DNA of 46,091 nucleotides. Source: a virus. The position numbers and the translations under genes are program-made. The notes below the pieces were generated by a model. That model was not told the DNA's origin. It did no database searches and was given only the letters and a program-made list of their open reading frames with translations. Of this stretch, positions 24,904-32,402 are shown piece after piece (the stretch's first letter is position 1; the number at the start of each line of letters is the position of its first letter). The stretch is taken from positions 1 through 46,091 of IMG/VR virus record IMGVR_UViG_3300024240_000005. One strand, written 5' to 3'.

Positions 24904-25342
24904 TCTCTAATATATCTAATGCTTCCGATATTTGCTTTTCATCTTCTGCAGTATGAGGTAAAAGTTTAACCTGTGGAACTAATAGTGTTGTTTCAACCTG
25001 ATCTTTCTGTCCGAGTAACTGTTTCCCGAGCCATATCGCCATGGTAGTATTACCCGCCATCATCATATCAAACTGCTTGGCACGTAATAGTTCTAATCCT
25101 TCGGCCCTTTTTATCTTCTGGTACTCAGTAAAATTAGAAATATGATATTGGTCTTTATATCGTTCAACTACCTTATCATAAAGTGTTTGCGGGTGAATAC
25201 CAAAGATTCCGGCAATATTAGTACCATTACATTGTGCCTGAAGATACTGGTCAACCTTTTTCCAATCGATCTCAGCGGGTGGACGCCCGGGGGTATCTCT
25301 CTTTGCGGGTTCATTAGGAAATATCTTACTCTTGTTTTTCAT
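24854..25342 (-). CDS. terS: Terminase small subunit-like DNA-binding protein
   Basis: 162 residues. TPGRPPAEIDWKKVDQYLQ leads into a helix-turn-helix (CNGTNIAGIFGIHPQTLYD) and a long helix (FTEYQKIKRAEGLELLRAKQ), followed by GNTTMAIWLGKQLLGQKDQ, a sequence typical of small-terminase-like proteins in these phages. It should recognise the packaging site and hand DNA to the large subunit. It lies directly upstream of that gene and overlaps it by 50 bases; the overlap with the IbrB-like gene is 17 bases. Confidence 0.75.
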   Translation of the reverse strand: MKNKSKIFPNEPAKRDTPGRPPAEIDWKKVDQYLQAQCNGTNIAGIFGIHPQTLYDKVVERYKDQYHISNFTEYQKIKRAEGLELLRAKQFDMMMAGNTTMAIWLGKQLLGQKDQVETTLLVPQVKLLPHTAEDEKQISEALDILENETDTGIHEESQGSNE

Positions 25343-25982
25343 TCGCGAACTCTTTCTGTATAAGAATCTGGTGTTTGGTTACCCATGAACGGGAATATTC
25401 TGTGTTCTTGAAAAGCTTGCTGAACCCGGTAATGTGTTTAAGCTTTAACAATTCTTCTGGCTCCATACCAAGTTCATTACAAATGGCAGCATCTTCCCAC
25501 CCGTTATCAAGCATGTTGAATACCATTGATGACATACCGGAAATCGAATGTTTTCCCCGGGCCCTGTTATGACGGACAGTTGAGGCCATACGGTCATTGA
25601 TATCTTTCTTGATTACCGTAACCGGAACCATGCCAAGGTTACTATCGTAAATATCCTTGTTATTCAGGGCCACAAAATACCGGTGAAAGCCGTCAACGAT
25701 AATATACTTCCCAAGCTTTTCATCATAGATAGTTACAATAGGCTGAGTATAACCATCATGTGAAATTGAGGTATGAAGAAGTTTCATTTCAGTCCGGGCC
25801 ACAGAATTAGGATTGTAGTCATTAGGCTGAACCTTGTCAATAGGAACCCAACGTACTAAATCTACCGGCTGAGCATTTACCGGGGAAAGTTCATGAAGGA
25901 ATTCCCTTATCTCATTGAGGAATTTCAGTTTGTCCTTTGCCTCATCAAACGCTGACTTTATCTGTTTTTTTAAATCTTTCAT
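25326..25982 (-). CDS. ParB/Srx-fold protein, IbrB-like
   Basis: 218 residues. The ParB-type nuclease-like domain spans residues about 45-135: VPIDKVQPNDYNPN, LHTSISHDGYTQPIVTI, VDGFHRYFVAL and TVRHNRARGKH. The last motif is a signature of the IbrB branch, which occurs with IbrA-type PAPS reductases in prophages and phages. A C-terminal helical DNA-binding part follows (AICNELGMEPEELLKLKHI). Its partner gene lies immediately upstream with a 38-base overlap. It may regulate transcription or act with the reductase in DNA modification; neither is proven here. Confidence 0.8.
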   Translation of the reverse strand: MKDLKKQIKSAFDEAKDKLKFLNEIREFLHELSPVNAQPVDLVRWVPIDKVQPNDYNPNSVARTEMKLLHTSISHDGYTQPIVTIYDEKLGKYIIVDGFHRYFVALNNKDIYDSNLGMVPVTVIKKDINDRMASTVRHNRARGKHSISGMSSMVFNMLDNGWEDAAICNELGMEPEELLKLKHITGFSKLFKNTEYSRSWVTKHQILIQKEFANEKQE

Positions 25983-27120
25983 AATCGATGTATAGATTTG
26001 GGTAAGGGTCTTGCTTCCCGGATTCCTTATATTTCAGCCAAGAATTTATCTGGGGTGCACGCTTCCAGTTATTAAGCTTTGTGAAATAATAGTCGTTTGC
26101 CAAGATAGAATTTATCTCAATCATACAAAGGCTTTTCACAATCAGGTCATTATCACAATACCGCTTATCAGCTGACGCAAATTCTTTGCGGTAAATCTCC
26201 CTTATGGTTTCGTCCGAGATAAGGTTCTCGAGTAGGTAGTCGCGATATTCAGTCCATGACACAAACATATACGGAAGGTCCTTAATAAAAAACATATCCC
26301 GCTTGGTCTGCCCGGCCGTACTTATGCCATGTATTCTTTTGGTTATCCGGTTCCAGTTATCGGCCTCAATTTCCTGCAGATAGAATAGTGAATGAATTGC
26401 CGTTTCGTGGTGAACATTTGATACCCGCATATTCATTACCCGGACGCCGTACTGATACATGTAATCGTAAATCTTGCAATAGTCCCAACTATGATCAAAG
26501 ATTGACTTCCATATATCCCGGTAACTCCAATCATAAAGCGGGTAAAAAGTATAATGATTAAGCTTCTTGTTATTGGCGTTCCCCCATGTAATCCATTTAT
26601 AGGTTGCCTTTGATGTAAGGCCAATCATCCGGGAAGGGGATTCTTCACAACGAACCCCGGCGATATATGCCGTTGGCGTATCAGGGAATTCAACATCAAC
26701 GATATTTCCGAAAAGATATTTGAATCGTTCCGTCCCGTACTTATTTTCCTTGATGCTAATTTCTTCTTTAGGTCTAATCCATTCTTCCCCTTCGGCCCAA
26801 CAGTAAAGCCATGACTGAATGGTTGAAGTTGAATTGAATATTTTGATGGGCATTTGAAACCAGTAAGGTTTTATTTCCGGATTATTCATTACGTCCCGGA
26901 TATAGGAAATGACGGTGTCCCACTCTGCTTCCTGATCAATAAACATAACATTCAGCGGAAGCCGGTTCTTCTCCCGGGCCACCATCAGGGCAAGGTTAAG
27001 GCAAACGGTTGAGTCTTTCCCCCCGGAAAAAGCTACAACGATATTCGGGAATTCATCAAACAGGTAACGAATACGATCAAGGGCTGAATCAAAAACATTC
27101 TCTTTAAGGAACATTTTCAT
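25945..27120 (-). CDS. PAPS reductase-family protein, IbrA-like (DUF3440)
   Basis: 391 residues with the adenylation loop VVAFSGGKDSTVCLNLAL (SGGKDS at residues 32-37), shared by PAPS reductases, DndC and other ATP-pyrophosphatases. Long downstream parts (IAGVRCEESPSRM, KKLNHYTFYPLYDWSYRDIW, NVHHETAIHSLFYLQEIEAD) fit the DUF3440/IbrA branch rather than sulfate-assimilation enzymes. In this family an activated adenylate is formed; the true substrate in phages is unknown. Overlaps with the methyltransferase gene (4 bp) and IbrB-like gene (38 bp) show they form one unit. Confidence 0.85.
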   Translation of the reverse strand: MKMFLKENVFDSALDRIRYLFDEFPNIVVAFSGGKDSTVCLNLALMVAREKNRLPLNVMFIDQEAEWDTVISYIRDVMNNPEIKPYWFQMPIKIFNSTSTIQSWLYCWAEGEEWIRPKEEISIKENKYGTERFKYLFGNIVDVEFPDTPTAYIAGVRCEESPSRMIGLTSKATYKWITWGNANNKKLNHYTFYPLYDWSYRDIWKSIFDHSWDYCKIYDYMYQYGVRVMNMRVSNVHHETAIHSLFYLQEIEADNWNRITKRIHGISTAGQTKRDMFFIKDLPYMFVSWTEYRDYLLENLISDETIREIYRKEFASADKRYCDNDLIVKSLCMIEINSILANDYYFTKLNNWKRAPQINSWLKYKESGKQDPYPNLYIDYERFKKTDKVSV

Positions 27121-27887
27121 AACCGGACAATTTTGTAATTGTGATATTCTTCCCCAGGCATTTCATTATTAAAATGCTTTATACATAATCCGGTCTGTAA
27201 GTATGTAACCGGGGTATAGTCATTCTTATAGAACATCAGGAAGGCGGTCCCGTTTTTATTAAGCATTGATCTTACCCGGCTTATCGCCCCGGGCGTGATA
27301 TAACTCGGTGAACCAAATAGGGAAATGATAGTATCAAATTTCTGTTCCCACGCAAAATCTTCAAAGGCGCAGTTTATGGTAAAATAATCAGGATGATTTT
27401 TCTTGAAGAACCCGAGCATATTAAATGATGGGTCAATACCTACATAGTCAAGCGGAAGGATTTTTGCGTAATCAAGTAACAGGCCCGACCCGCAACCTAT
27501 GTCAAGAACTGAACCCTTTATGTCAATTTTTGATATTACTTCCCGGTTTTCTTCTTCGCTTTTATCATCATGGAAAAGCCCTTGGTACTGATCTGCTATT
27601 ACGTCATAATCATTATGAGAAATATTTACGGCCCGGTTTATCAGAATTGTATCGCTTAGGGGGGCTCCCATAGTCCAATATTTATATCCGTTGAGTTTGA
27701 ACATCTTGAAGGGCCTGCCGTGAAAGTGTTCCGTATAGGAATTATCCCGGATGAATTTTACCACGTCCTCAAAGTGATTAGTTCCCCAATTCTTACGAAG
27801 CGTATACCAATGGGGATTCTGTGGCATTGACTTTGCAAAGGTATATTCCTGTGCAATAAGTATCTTGGCGCATTGGTCAAATGTCAT
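27117..27887 (-). CDS. SAM-dependent methyltransferase
   Basis: 256 residues. A class I methyltransferase core starts near residue 125 with GSVLDIGCGSGLLLDY (motif I), DYVGIDPSFNML (acidic loop), FDTIISLFGSPSYI (motif IV) and LNKNGTAFLMFY (motif VI). The N-terminal 110 residues are a separate part (HWYTLRKNWGTNHFEDVV) seen in phage proteins of this type. The substrate may be DNA, a nucleotide or a small molecule; no DPPY or IRDxDPPY DNA-methylase motif is visible. It lies between ParB-like and IbrA-like genes, with 4-bp overlaps on both sides. Confidence 0.8.
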   Translation of the reverse strand: MTFDQCAKILIAQEYTFAKSMPQNPHWYTLRKNWGTNHFEDVVKFIRDNSYTEHFHGRPFKMFKLNGYKYWTMGAPLSDTILINRAVNISHNDYDVIADQYQGLFHDDKSEEENREVISKIDIKGSVLDIGCGSGLLLDYAKILPLDYVGIDPSFNMLGFFKKNHPDYFTINCAFEDFAWEQKFDTIISLFGSPSYITPGAISRVRSMLNKNGTAFLMFYKNDYTPVTYLQTGLCIKHFNNEMPGEEYHNYKIVRL

Positions 27888-28441
27888 GGTTTCTTAATAT
27901 CAAATACGTTTGCACACTTGGGGCAACATACTTCAATAAACTCTGTGTGTCCTTCCTGAAAGGCGCCATTTAGTTTATTCCCGGCGTTGATAATATCCTT
28001 ACCGGTTACATCGCCCTGTGAAGTTTCCGGGGAAAGATTAGGTGAGAAGGAAGAATAGTCTGTTTTCATGACCCCCCAATCTACAAGCGGACTGTCAGAC
28101 CATTCATTGGCAAAGGCGTCCCAATCATTTTCTCCATAATGGGAATTGTCCTTAACAATAAACGCCTTTAGTTTATCTATCGGCGTGTCATCCGGAAGAC
28201 GCATTATCGGTACTTCCTTCCATTTTAGTTCTTTACAGGCTCGGAGCCTCATGTTACCCCCAACGACTATATCCCGGAAAACGTATATGGGTTTGAATTC
28301 CATAAACTCCGGGTCTTCCTGAATTGATTTCAGAAGTCGTTTGTACTGTACATCTTTTATTAATCTTGGGTTTGCGGGGACGCCCTCAATCTGACCGGTA
28401 TTCAGAGAAAGCGAATTGATCTTTACAAGTTCTATTTCCAT
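27884..28441 (-). CDS. ParB-like N-terminal domain protein with zinc-ribbon end
   Basis: 185 residues, first gene of the leftward unit. Residues 1-75 are a ParB-type domain (EGVPANPRLIKDVQYKRLL, IVVGGNMRLRACKELKW). The following DKLKAFIVKDNSHYGENDWD and LVDWGV stretch is the usual linker of phage ParB-methylase proteins, and the C-terminus ends in a Cys pair CCPKCANVF. It resembles the DNA-binding half of such two-domain methylases without the methylase, the methyltransferase being supplied by the next gene. The start overlaps nothing; its promoter lies 19-50 bases upstream. Confidence 0.75.
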   Translation of the reverse strand: MEIELVKINSLSLNTGQIEGVPANPRLIKDVQYKRLLKSIQEDPEFMEFKPIYVFRDIVVGGNMRLRACKELKWKEVPIMRLPDDTPIDKLKAFIVKDNSHYGENDWDAFANEWSDSPLVDWGVMKTDYSSFSPNLSPETSQGDVTGKDIINAGNKLNGAFQEGHTEFIEVCCPKCANVFDIKKP

Positions 28442-28459
28442 TGGATGATTTGAGAACTA

Positions 28460-28491
28460 CAAAACTATACTATTCAGAATTAAGAACCAAA
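28460..28491 (-). promoter_or_regulatory. Bacteroidota-type promoter for the leftward operon
   Basis: Reading the minus strand: TTTG (28491-28488), a 20-base spacer, then TAGTTTTG (28467-28460). This fits the TTTG-N19-21-TAnnTTTG consensus of Bacteroidota primary-sigma promoters exactly. Transcription would start about 8 bases further, leaving a very short leader before the ATG at 28441. Confidence 0.75.
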
Positions 28492-28528
28492 TAAAAATAT
28501 ATGCAGATTTATTGTAAATATATAGTAA

Positions 28529-28536
28529 TATATTTG
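28529..28536 (+). promoter_or_regulatory. Bacteroidota-type -7 box for the rightward operon
   Basis: TATATTTG matches TAnnTTTG and lies 64 bases upstream of the first rightward gene. The -33 region is weak: only ATTT near 28507 is at about the right distance. The sequence around it is very A/T-rich (28491-28535), which would help melting. A palindrome just downstream could regulate it. Confidence 0.55.
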
Positions 28537-28551
28537 CACAACTAAACGATT

Positions 28552-28569
28552 CTTCGTAACTTTACGAAG
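28552..28569. promoter_or_regulatory. Operator-like inverted repeat
   Basis: CTTCGTAA and TTACGAAG form a perfect 8-bp inverted repeat around a CT spacer, 15 bases after the rightward -7 box. This is where a repressor dimer could block the early promoter, or where a hairpin would form at the 5' end of the message. No repressor gene is evident; the HTH protein at 42530-42751 and the ParB-like protein are candidates. Confidence 0.5.
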
Positions 28570-28586
28570 TAAAGATGATAAGAACC

Positions 28587-28595
28587 AAAAGCGAC
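28587..28595 (+). promoter_or_regulatory. Class I leader motif AAAAGCGAC before a start codon
   Basis: AAAAGCGAC ends 4 bases before ATG 28600. The same nine bases occur before the starts at 29226 and 41585, and a near copy (AAAACGAC) before 31110. It may be a translation-initiation signal in a host that lacks Shine-Dalgarno pairing, or a target for the RNA at 35878-36000. Confidence 0.5.
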
Positions 28596-28599
28596 AAAG

Positions 28600-29013
28600 A
28601 TGAAAATTCAAGAGTACAGGGAACTAAAAGAACAGTTGGGCCACGAACCAACCCCCCAAGAAGAAAGAGAATATGAAGTCAATCAGATCATGCAGATTAA
28701 GAAGTATGCGAACCATCTAATGTATTCGGACATTGACCCTTACGAAGTAATAAAAACCATATCACCGATATGCGTTGAAGTACGGGCCATGAAAACAACC
28801 CAAATTTCCCATCCAAAGGAGTTTTACCCCGGGGGATTTGTTGGTCACTTTGCCGATAATAGAGGCGGTCAGGATTACACTTATGAATCAGACGAAAATG
28901 GTCAGGTATTCAGAATCAGATTTAGCCGGGCAAAAGGTCAATGGTTTGACCGGAACAATGGCCGGTACGGAATGTCAGAGGCCCCATATAAATTTTACGA
29001 TTATAACTTTTAA
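28600..29013 (+). CDS. First rightward gene, unknown function
   Basis: 137 residues. The N-terminal half is helical and charged (LKEQLGHEPTPQEEREYEVN, MQIKKYANHLMYS); the second half contains FVGHFADNRGGQDYTYESDE and FRIRFSRAKGQWFDRNNGRY, an aromatic beta region. No known domain is recognised. As the first gene after the rightward promoter and operator it is likely expressed earliest and could act on the host. The start is supported by a class I leader motif 4 bases upstream. Confidence 0.6.
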   Translation: MKIQEYRELKEQLGHEPTPQEEREYEVNQIMQIKKYANHLMYSDIDPYEVIKTISPICVEVRAMKTTQISHPKEFYPGGFVGHFADNRGGQDYTYESDENGQVFRIRFSRAKGQWFDRNNGRYGMSEAPYKFYDYNF

Positions 29014-29015
29014 CC

Positions 29016-29213
29016 ATGAAGCACTTAAGCACATCAAGTAGAATGGTGATCTTGGAAAAGATCAGGGAAGAATCAGAAAAGTATCTCCCGGCAGAATATC
29101 AGCCACAGGAACTAGCCGGTATGATTTTAGTAAATATCATACGTAACAACTTCGGTGATGAAATCACCGATCAGATGATTGAAGAAGAAACAGCAATAGC
29201 ATTTATTAACTAA
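29016..29213 (+). CDS. Small acidic helical protein, unknown
   Basis: 65 residues, two bases after the preceding stop. It is almost entirely helical and acidic (MVILEKIREESEKYLPAEYQ, ITDQMIEEETAIAFIN) without cysteines or membrane segment. It reads as a small single-domain regulator or inhibitor, but no family is recognised. It is followed closely by a gene with a class I leader. Confidence 0.5.
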   Translation: MKHLSTSSRMVILEKIREESEKYLPAEYQPQELAGMILVNIIRNNFGDEITDQMIEEETAIAFIN

Positions 29214-29216
29214 TAA

Positions 29217-29225
29217 AAAAGCGAC
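29217..29225 (+). promoter_or_regulatory. Class I leader motif directly before a start codon
   Basis: AAAAGCGAC abuts ATG 29226 with no spacer. It is identical to the copies at 28587 and 41574. The zero spacing makes an ordinary ribosome-binding site unlikely. Confidence 0.5.
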
Positions 29226-29408
29226 ATGAAAACGAAAAAGTATTTGAAGGTTCTTGGTAAACGTAATGACGGAACCCTGTTCAGCAATCCGCTGAAACTT
29301 TCCGAAGCCCACCTGATCTCAAAGATCGCACAGGAGAATATGTACATTACCCGGGTACAGTGTATTGAGGTTCCAGAATCAGAGTATAACGCAATATTTG
29401 GTAAGTAA
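29226..29408 (+). CDS. Small basic protein, unknown
   Basis: 60 residues. The sequence starts MKTKKYLKVLGKRNDGTLFS and has a helical middle (LKLSEAHLISKIAQENMY) and a short C-terminal strand (VQCIEVPESEY). It shares one base with the start of the next gene, so the two are probably translated together. No recognised family. Confidence 0.5.
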   Translation: MKTKKYLKVLGKRNDGTLFSNPLKLSEAHLISKIAQENMYITRVQCIEVPESEYNAIFGK

Positions 29409-29650
29409 TGAAAGAGTTAATCGGAACATACAAACTTCATAACGGCAAGCACTTAACCGTTGAATCTGAAACTATTCCCGGGATGGCCGGGGAACCCATG
29501 GAAGCGGTTTGTCTTACCGTTGATAATCAGCCCGTTCAGTTTAAGGTTATCCGGGGGCAGATGAATTCTAATGATGCCAATGAGTTAGGGGAATACCTTG
29601 ATGATGTTTCAGAAAGTAATCATGATTCAGCAGTAAAATGGTGTATATGA
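29408..29650 (+). CDS. Small protein, unknown
   Basis: 80 residues of mixed beta character (GTYKLHNGKHLTVESETIPG, AVCLTVDNQPVQFKVIRGQM). It has one Cys near each end and no membrane segment. ATGA overlap with the next gene shows coupled translation. Function is not apparent. Confidence 0.5.
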   Translation: MKELIGTYKLHNGKHLTVESETIPGMAGEPMEAVCLTVDNQPVQFKVIRGQMNSNDANELGEYLDDVSESNHDSAVKWCI

Positions 29651-29949
29651 AAAACCTAACTATTGATACAGTATTAGATACCGACTTCGGAGAAATTGAC
29701 GTAACGGTATCTTACCATTGGGAAAATGACGGTATCGGCTCCTATGAGTTTTGGGGCCAACGTGGATTTGATGCCGGAGTAGATTACCCGGAGATTGACG
29801 ATATCACCCCGGCCTTCGGGCCTGATGATGATGACGAACACAAGGAAAACGTAAGGAACTTTATTAATGATCAGTTCGAATTGTGCGCCGAAAGGGTAAG
29901 CGGGAAGATAGAAAAGGAAGTTCCTGAAGACTGTGATATTGATGACTAA
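29647..29949 (+). CDS. Acidic protein, unknown
   Basis: 100 residues from ATG 29647, preferred over ATG 29638 because it forms the ATGA overlap used throughout this operon. It is strongly acidic (PDDDDEHKENVRNF and a CDIDD end). The N-terminal half has Gly/Tyr/Trp beta sequence (VTVSYHWENDGIGSYEFW). A DNA-mimic role would suit an early acidic phage protein but is speculative. Confidence 0.5.
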   Translation: MKNLTIDTVLDTDFGEIDVTVSYHWENDGIGSYEFWGQRGFDAGVDYPEIDDITPAFGPDDDDEHKENVRNFINDQFELCAERVSGKIEKEVPEDCDIDD

Positions 29950-29953
29950 CTAT

Positions 29954-29964
29954 AAATCAGAAGC
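29954..29964 (+). promoter_or_regulatory. Class II leader motif AAATCAGAAGC
   Basis: AAATCAGAAGC lies 3 bases before ATG 29968. Identical copies stand before the starts at 34074 and 37881, far from each other. It is a repeated leader element of unknown role, possibly for translation initiation. Confidence 0.5.
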
Positions 29965-29967
29965 AAA

Positions 29968-30279
29968 ATGAAAGAAATTGAATTACCAACATTAGAAGAA
30001 AAGATTAAGCAGATCGCCGGGCAAAAGCTTGATAACGATATTGCTAATCTTCACATGATTATTTATGGGGAGCAAGATAAGCCAGACCCGTGGTTTAAAC
30101 TGTTAAATAATGTTAATATTAAAGTTGAGAGAAGTGACGGCGTTCATATAAATGTCAATCTTTCAGCGATTTTTGATAATGCAGTAATAAAGGAAGCTAT
30201 AAGGGAAATAAGGCTTCCTGAATATATTGAAAGAGAAATTGAATTAGTTATTAACGGTAACAGAAATGCCAAACTATAA
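29968..30279 (+). CDS. Small helical protein, unknown
   Basis: 103 residues, helical and acidic (ELPTLEEKIKQIAGQKLDND, IKEAIREIRLPEYIEREIEL) with a beta stretch in the middle (NVNIKVERSDGVHINVNLS). A class II leader motif precedes its start. It overlaps the next small gene by 14 bases. No family recognised. Confidence 0.5.
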   Translation: MKEIELPTLEEKIKQIAGQKLDNDIANLHMIIYGEQDKPDPWFKLLNNVNIKVERSDGVHINVNLSAIFDNAVIKEAIREIRLPEYIEREIELVINGNRNAKL

Positions 30280-30442
30280 ACTACTATACGCCAAGGTATC
30301 AGTTAAGAAAGGCATCCTTTCAGTACAGATTAATGAACCCAAATATGGAGTAATCCAGTTAGTAAAACTCCCGGTAATAAGGTTTGCATATCTTACCCCG
30401 GGGGACAGAATGATATTCGGATTTCAAATTATACATAATTAA
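30266..30442 (+). CDS. Small beta-rich protein, unknown
   Basis: A 58-residue frame (ATG 30266 to TAA 30442) filling the space between the neighbouring genes. Sequence: [20 protein letters not shown] at the start, [20 protein letters not shown] near the end. It is basic and beta-rich, like a small SH3-type barrel. Close packing with its neighbours and CCGG-rich wording like the rest of the genome support it as a true gene. Confidence 0.55.
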   Translation: MPNYKLLYAKVSVKKGILSVQINEPKYGVIQLVKLPVIRFAYLTPGDRMIFGFQIIHN

Positions 30443-30444
30443 TC

Positions 30445-31092
30445 ATGAAAACTAAAATTACTATTAAAACGATCTTAGGAAAAATTATTTTTGAGTTAGA
30501 AAAAGAAGATAACTCTATTAAAGAAACCGTTATTACCGCAGTTAAGTCAGGCGCAGACCTTACAGGCGCAGACCTTAGAGGCGCAGACCTTAGAGGCGCA
30601 GACCTTATAGGCGCAGACCTTACAGGCGCATACCTTACAGGCGCAGACCTTAGAGGCGCATACCTTATAGGCGCAGACCTTAGAGGCGCAGACCTTACAG
30701 GCGCATACCTTAGAGGCGCAGACCTTAGAGGCGCATACCTTATAGGCGCATACCTTAGAGGCGCAGACCTTAGAGGCGCATACCTTATAGGCGCAGACCT
30801 TATAGGCGCAGACCTTACAGGCGCATACCTTACAGGCGCAGACTATAATAAAATAAAAATTAAGAGGGCGGTTATTTTTACAGGGCTTTATAAATATATC
30901 GTTATTCCGTTTATTTCAGAGGACGGTACGAAGTACATAAAAATGGGGTGTTATACCCGTAAACTTTCAGAGTGGAATAAAGACTTTTGGAATAATCCAA
31001 ATGAGTTCATGAATGACAATTCAGAGAAATCTAATCTTAGACTATTAGCTTTCCAGACGGCAAAGAAATGGTTTAAACTAATTGATAAATAA
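30445..31092 (+). CDS. Pentapeptide-repeat protein
   Basis: 215 residues. After a 33-residue N-terminal part ([19 protein letters not shown]), residues about 35-134 consist of pentapeptides A(D/Y)L(T/R/I)G, a near-perfect form of the A(D/N)LXX repeat that folds into a right-handed quadrilateral beta-helix. With twenty repeats it makes about five coils. The C-terminal 80 residues form a separate domain ([46 protein letters not shown]). Some proteins of this fold mimic DNA and block gyrase, but exposed residues here are Asp/Tyr and Thr/Arg/Ile. Function is unknown. Confidence 0.8.
   Translation: MKTKITIKTILGKIIFELEKEDNSIKETVITAVKSGADLTGADLRGADLRGADLIGADLTGAYLTGADLRGAYLIGADLRGADLTGAYLRGADLRGAYLIGAYLRGADLRGAYLIGADLIGADLTGAYLTGADYNKIKIKRAVIFTGLYKYIVIPFISEDGTKYIKMGCYTRKLSEWNKDFWNNPNEFMNDNSEKSNLRLLAFQTAKKWFKLIDK
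30550..30843 (+). repeat. 19.6 tandem 15-bp repeats within the pentapeptide gene
   Basis: Nineteen full units of GGCGCA(G/T)ACCTTA(C/G/T)A plus nine bases of a twentieth. Only positions 7 and 14 vary, and each change alters the amino acid (Asp or Tyr; Thr, Arg or Ile). There is not one synonymous difference in 285 bases, which points to recent expansion or continuing exchange between units. Confidence 0.9.
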
Positions 31093-31109
31093 TAACTAAA
31101 AAAACGACT

Positions 31110-32402
31110 ATGAAATACTTATTGATTGCCAACAAAGGCACACTTGAGGTAGAAGCCCTAACCCTTCTCGGGGCCTCAACAAAACGGGGTGACAAATCCA
31201 AAATCGGAAAGTTCGGTTCCGGGAATAAATACGCCCTTGCGTACTTCCTTCGTATGGGTTGCGGGGTCAGAATCTTTTCCGGGAACGATGAAATAATTCT
31301 TGGACTTGTACACAAGGAATTCCGTAATCAGCAGTTTGATGTGATAACGGTTAACGGACAGGAAACTTCCATAACCACAGAGTTCGGGCATGAATGGAGT
31401 ATCTGGCAGGCAATCCGGGAACTGTATAGTAACGCCGTTGATGAAGGACTTATCAACTTTGACTTTATAACAAACGAACCCCGGGGATGGGAAAATGAAA
31501 CCCATATTGCTATTGAGGCCACAAAGGAAGTGGAAGACTTCATGTTCAACGTACAGGATTATTTCGCGATTGGAAATGAGGTTCTTTTTGAATGTGAGGC
31601 CGGGAAGATTTACCGGAAGCATAACAGTACAGCATGTATTTATTACAAAGGGATAAGATGCTTTGATACACAAGATCAGAGTATTTTCGACTATGATCTG
31701 AATGATGTTGAACTGGATGAAAACCGGCTGATAAAATACAACTGGGAACTACCGGAAGAAATGTGGAAGATACTTTTCGCCTGTGACAACCCGGTAATTA
31801 TCCGCACCCTGTTAAATGAAATTCAGAAGGACAAAAAGGTAGAAAACCTGATTGATACCTCTTGGGTAAACCTTTCCGATAAGATCAATAAGCAAGCTTG
31901 GGCTGAAAGCATAAAGGGAAATTCTATTGTCCCGAAAAACCTGGGAGGGTATGTCAAGGATGAAGATAGGCCCAAAACACTATTTCTTCCTTCCCGGCTT
32001 TACGGGGCCTTAATAGGTCTATTCGGTGATGAGGTCAAAAATAAGCAGTTTACAGTAACTTCCCGGGGGGCACTTTACCACAAAGTTGACCCGGGTATTC
32101 TCGAAGGTGAAATACTCTTCGATGTAGATAAGTTTTTCACAGAATGCGGGTTCAAGATTCCCTATGAAATAATTATTGTTGAGTTCGATAATAAGGAAGT
32201 TATGGGAAGTATTACCGATGACAAAGAGATTCTTATTTCGGCCCAGGCGTTCACGCAAGGGAAGCAGTTTGTGACCAGAGTAATGATTGAGGAATACGTA
32301 CACATCAAACACGGCGTTGAGGATGAAACAAGGGGCTTCCAGAACGCCATAATCGATGAATTCATTTCCTACATGAAACTGAAAAACGCATACAGCTTAT
32401 GA
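31110..32402 (+). CDS. GHKL-type ATPase-like protein with permuted motif order
   Basis: 430 residues. The first 60 residues hold the later GHKL motifs: ANKGTLEVEALTLLGASTKR (like the G1 box and lid) and KIGKFGSGNKYALAYFLRMG (G2 box). The N-box-like helix IWQAIRELYSNAVDEG (ExxxNAxDE) comes afterwards, near residues 97-112, whereas in HSP90, MutL or histidine kinases it comes first. The C-terminal third (VMIEEYVHIKHGVEDETRGF) has an EExxH arrangement reminiscent of a metallopeptidase remnant. It probably binds ATP; the target is unknown. It starts after a near copy of the class I leader and overlaps the HNH gene by 4 bp. Confidence 0.65.
   Translation: MKYLLIANKGTLEVEALTLLGASTKRGDKSKIGKFGSGNKYALAYFLRMGCGVRIFSGNDEIILGLVHKEFRNQQFDVITVNGQETSITTEFGHEWSIWQAIRELYSNAVDEGLINFDFITNEPRGWENETHIAIEATKEVEDFMFNVQDYFAIGNEVLFECEAGKIYRKHNSTACIYYKGIRCFDTQDQSIFDYDLNDVELDENRLIKYNWELPEEMWKILFACDNPVIIRTLLNEIQKDKKVENLIDTSWVNLSDKINKQAWAESIKGNSIVPKNLGGYVKDEDRPKTLFLPSRLYGALIGLFGDEVKNKQFTVTSRGALYHKVDPGILEGEILFDVDKFFTECGFKIPYEIIIVEFDNKEVMGSITDDKEILISAQAFTQGKQFVTRVMIEEYVHIKHGVEDETRGFQNAIIDEFISYMKLKNAYSL

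Noticed and set aside
28442-28599. tRNA or other known RNA in the divergent gap
   Set aside because: No cloverleaf or conserved T-loop sequence; the content is explained by promoters and an inverted repeat.
30550-30843. CRISPR-like tandem array
   Set aside because: Units are 15 bp without spacers and translate in frame as pentapeptides; no cas genes are present.
31176-31673. 165-codon minus-strand open frame
   Set aside because: Antisense to the GHKL-like gene, whose motifs clearly show the coding strand.
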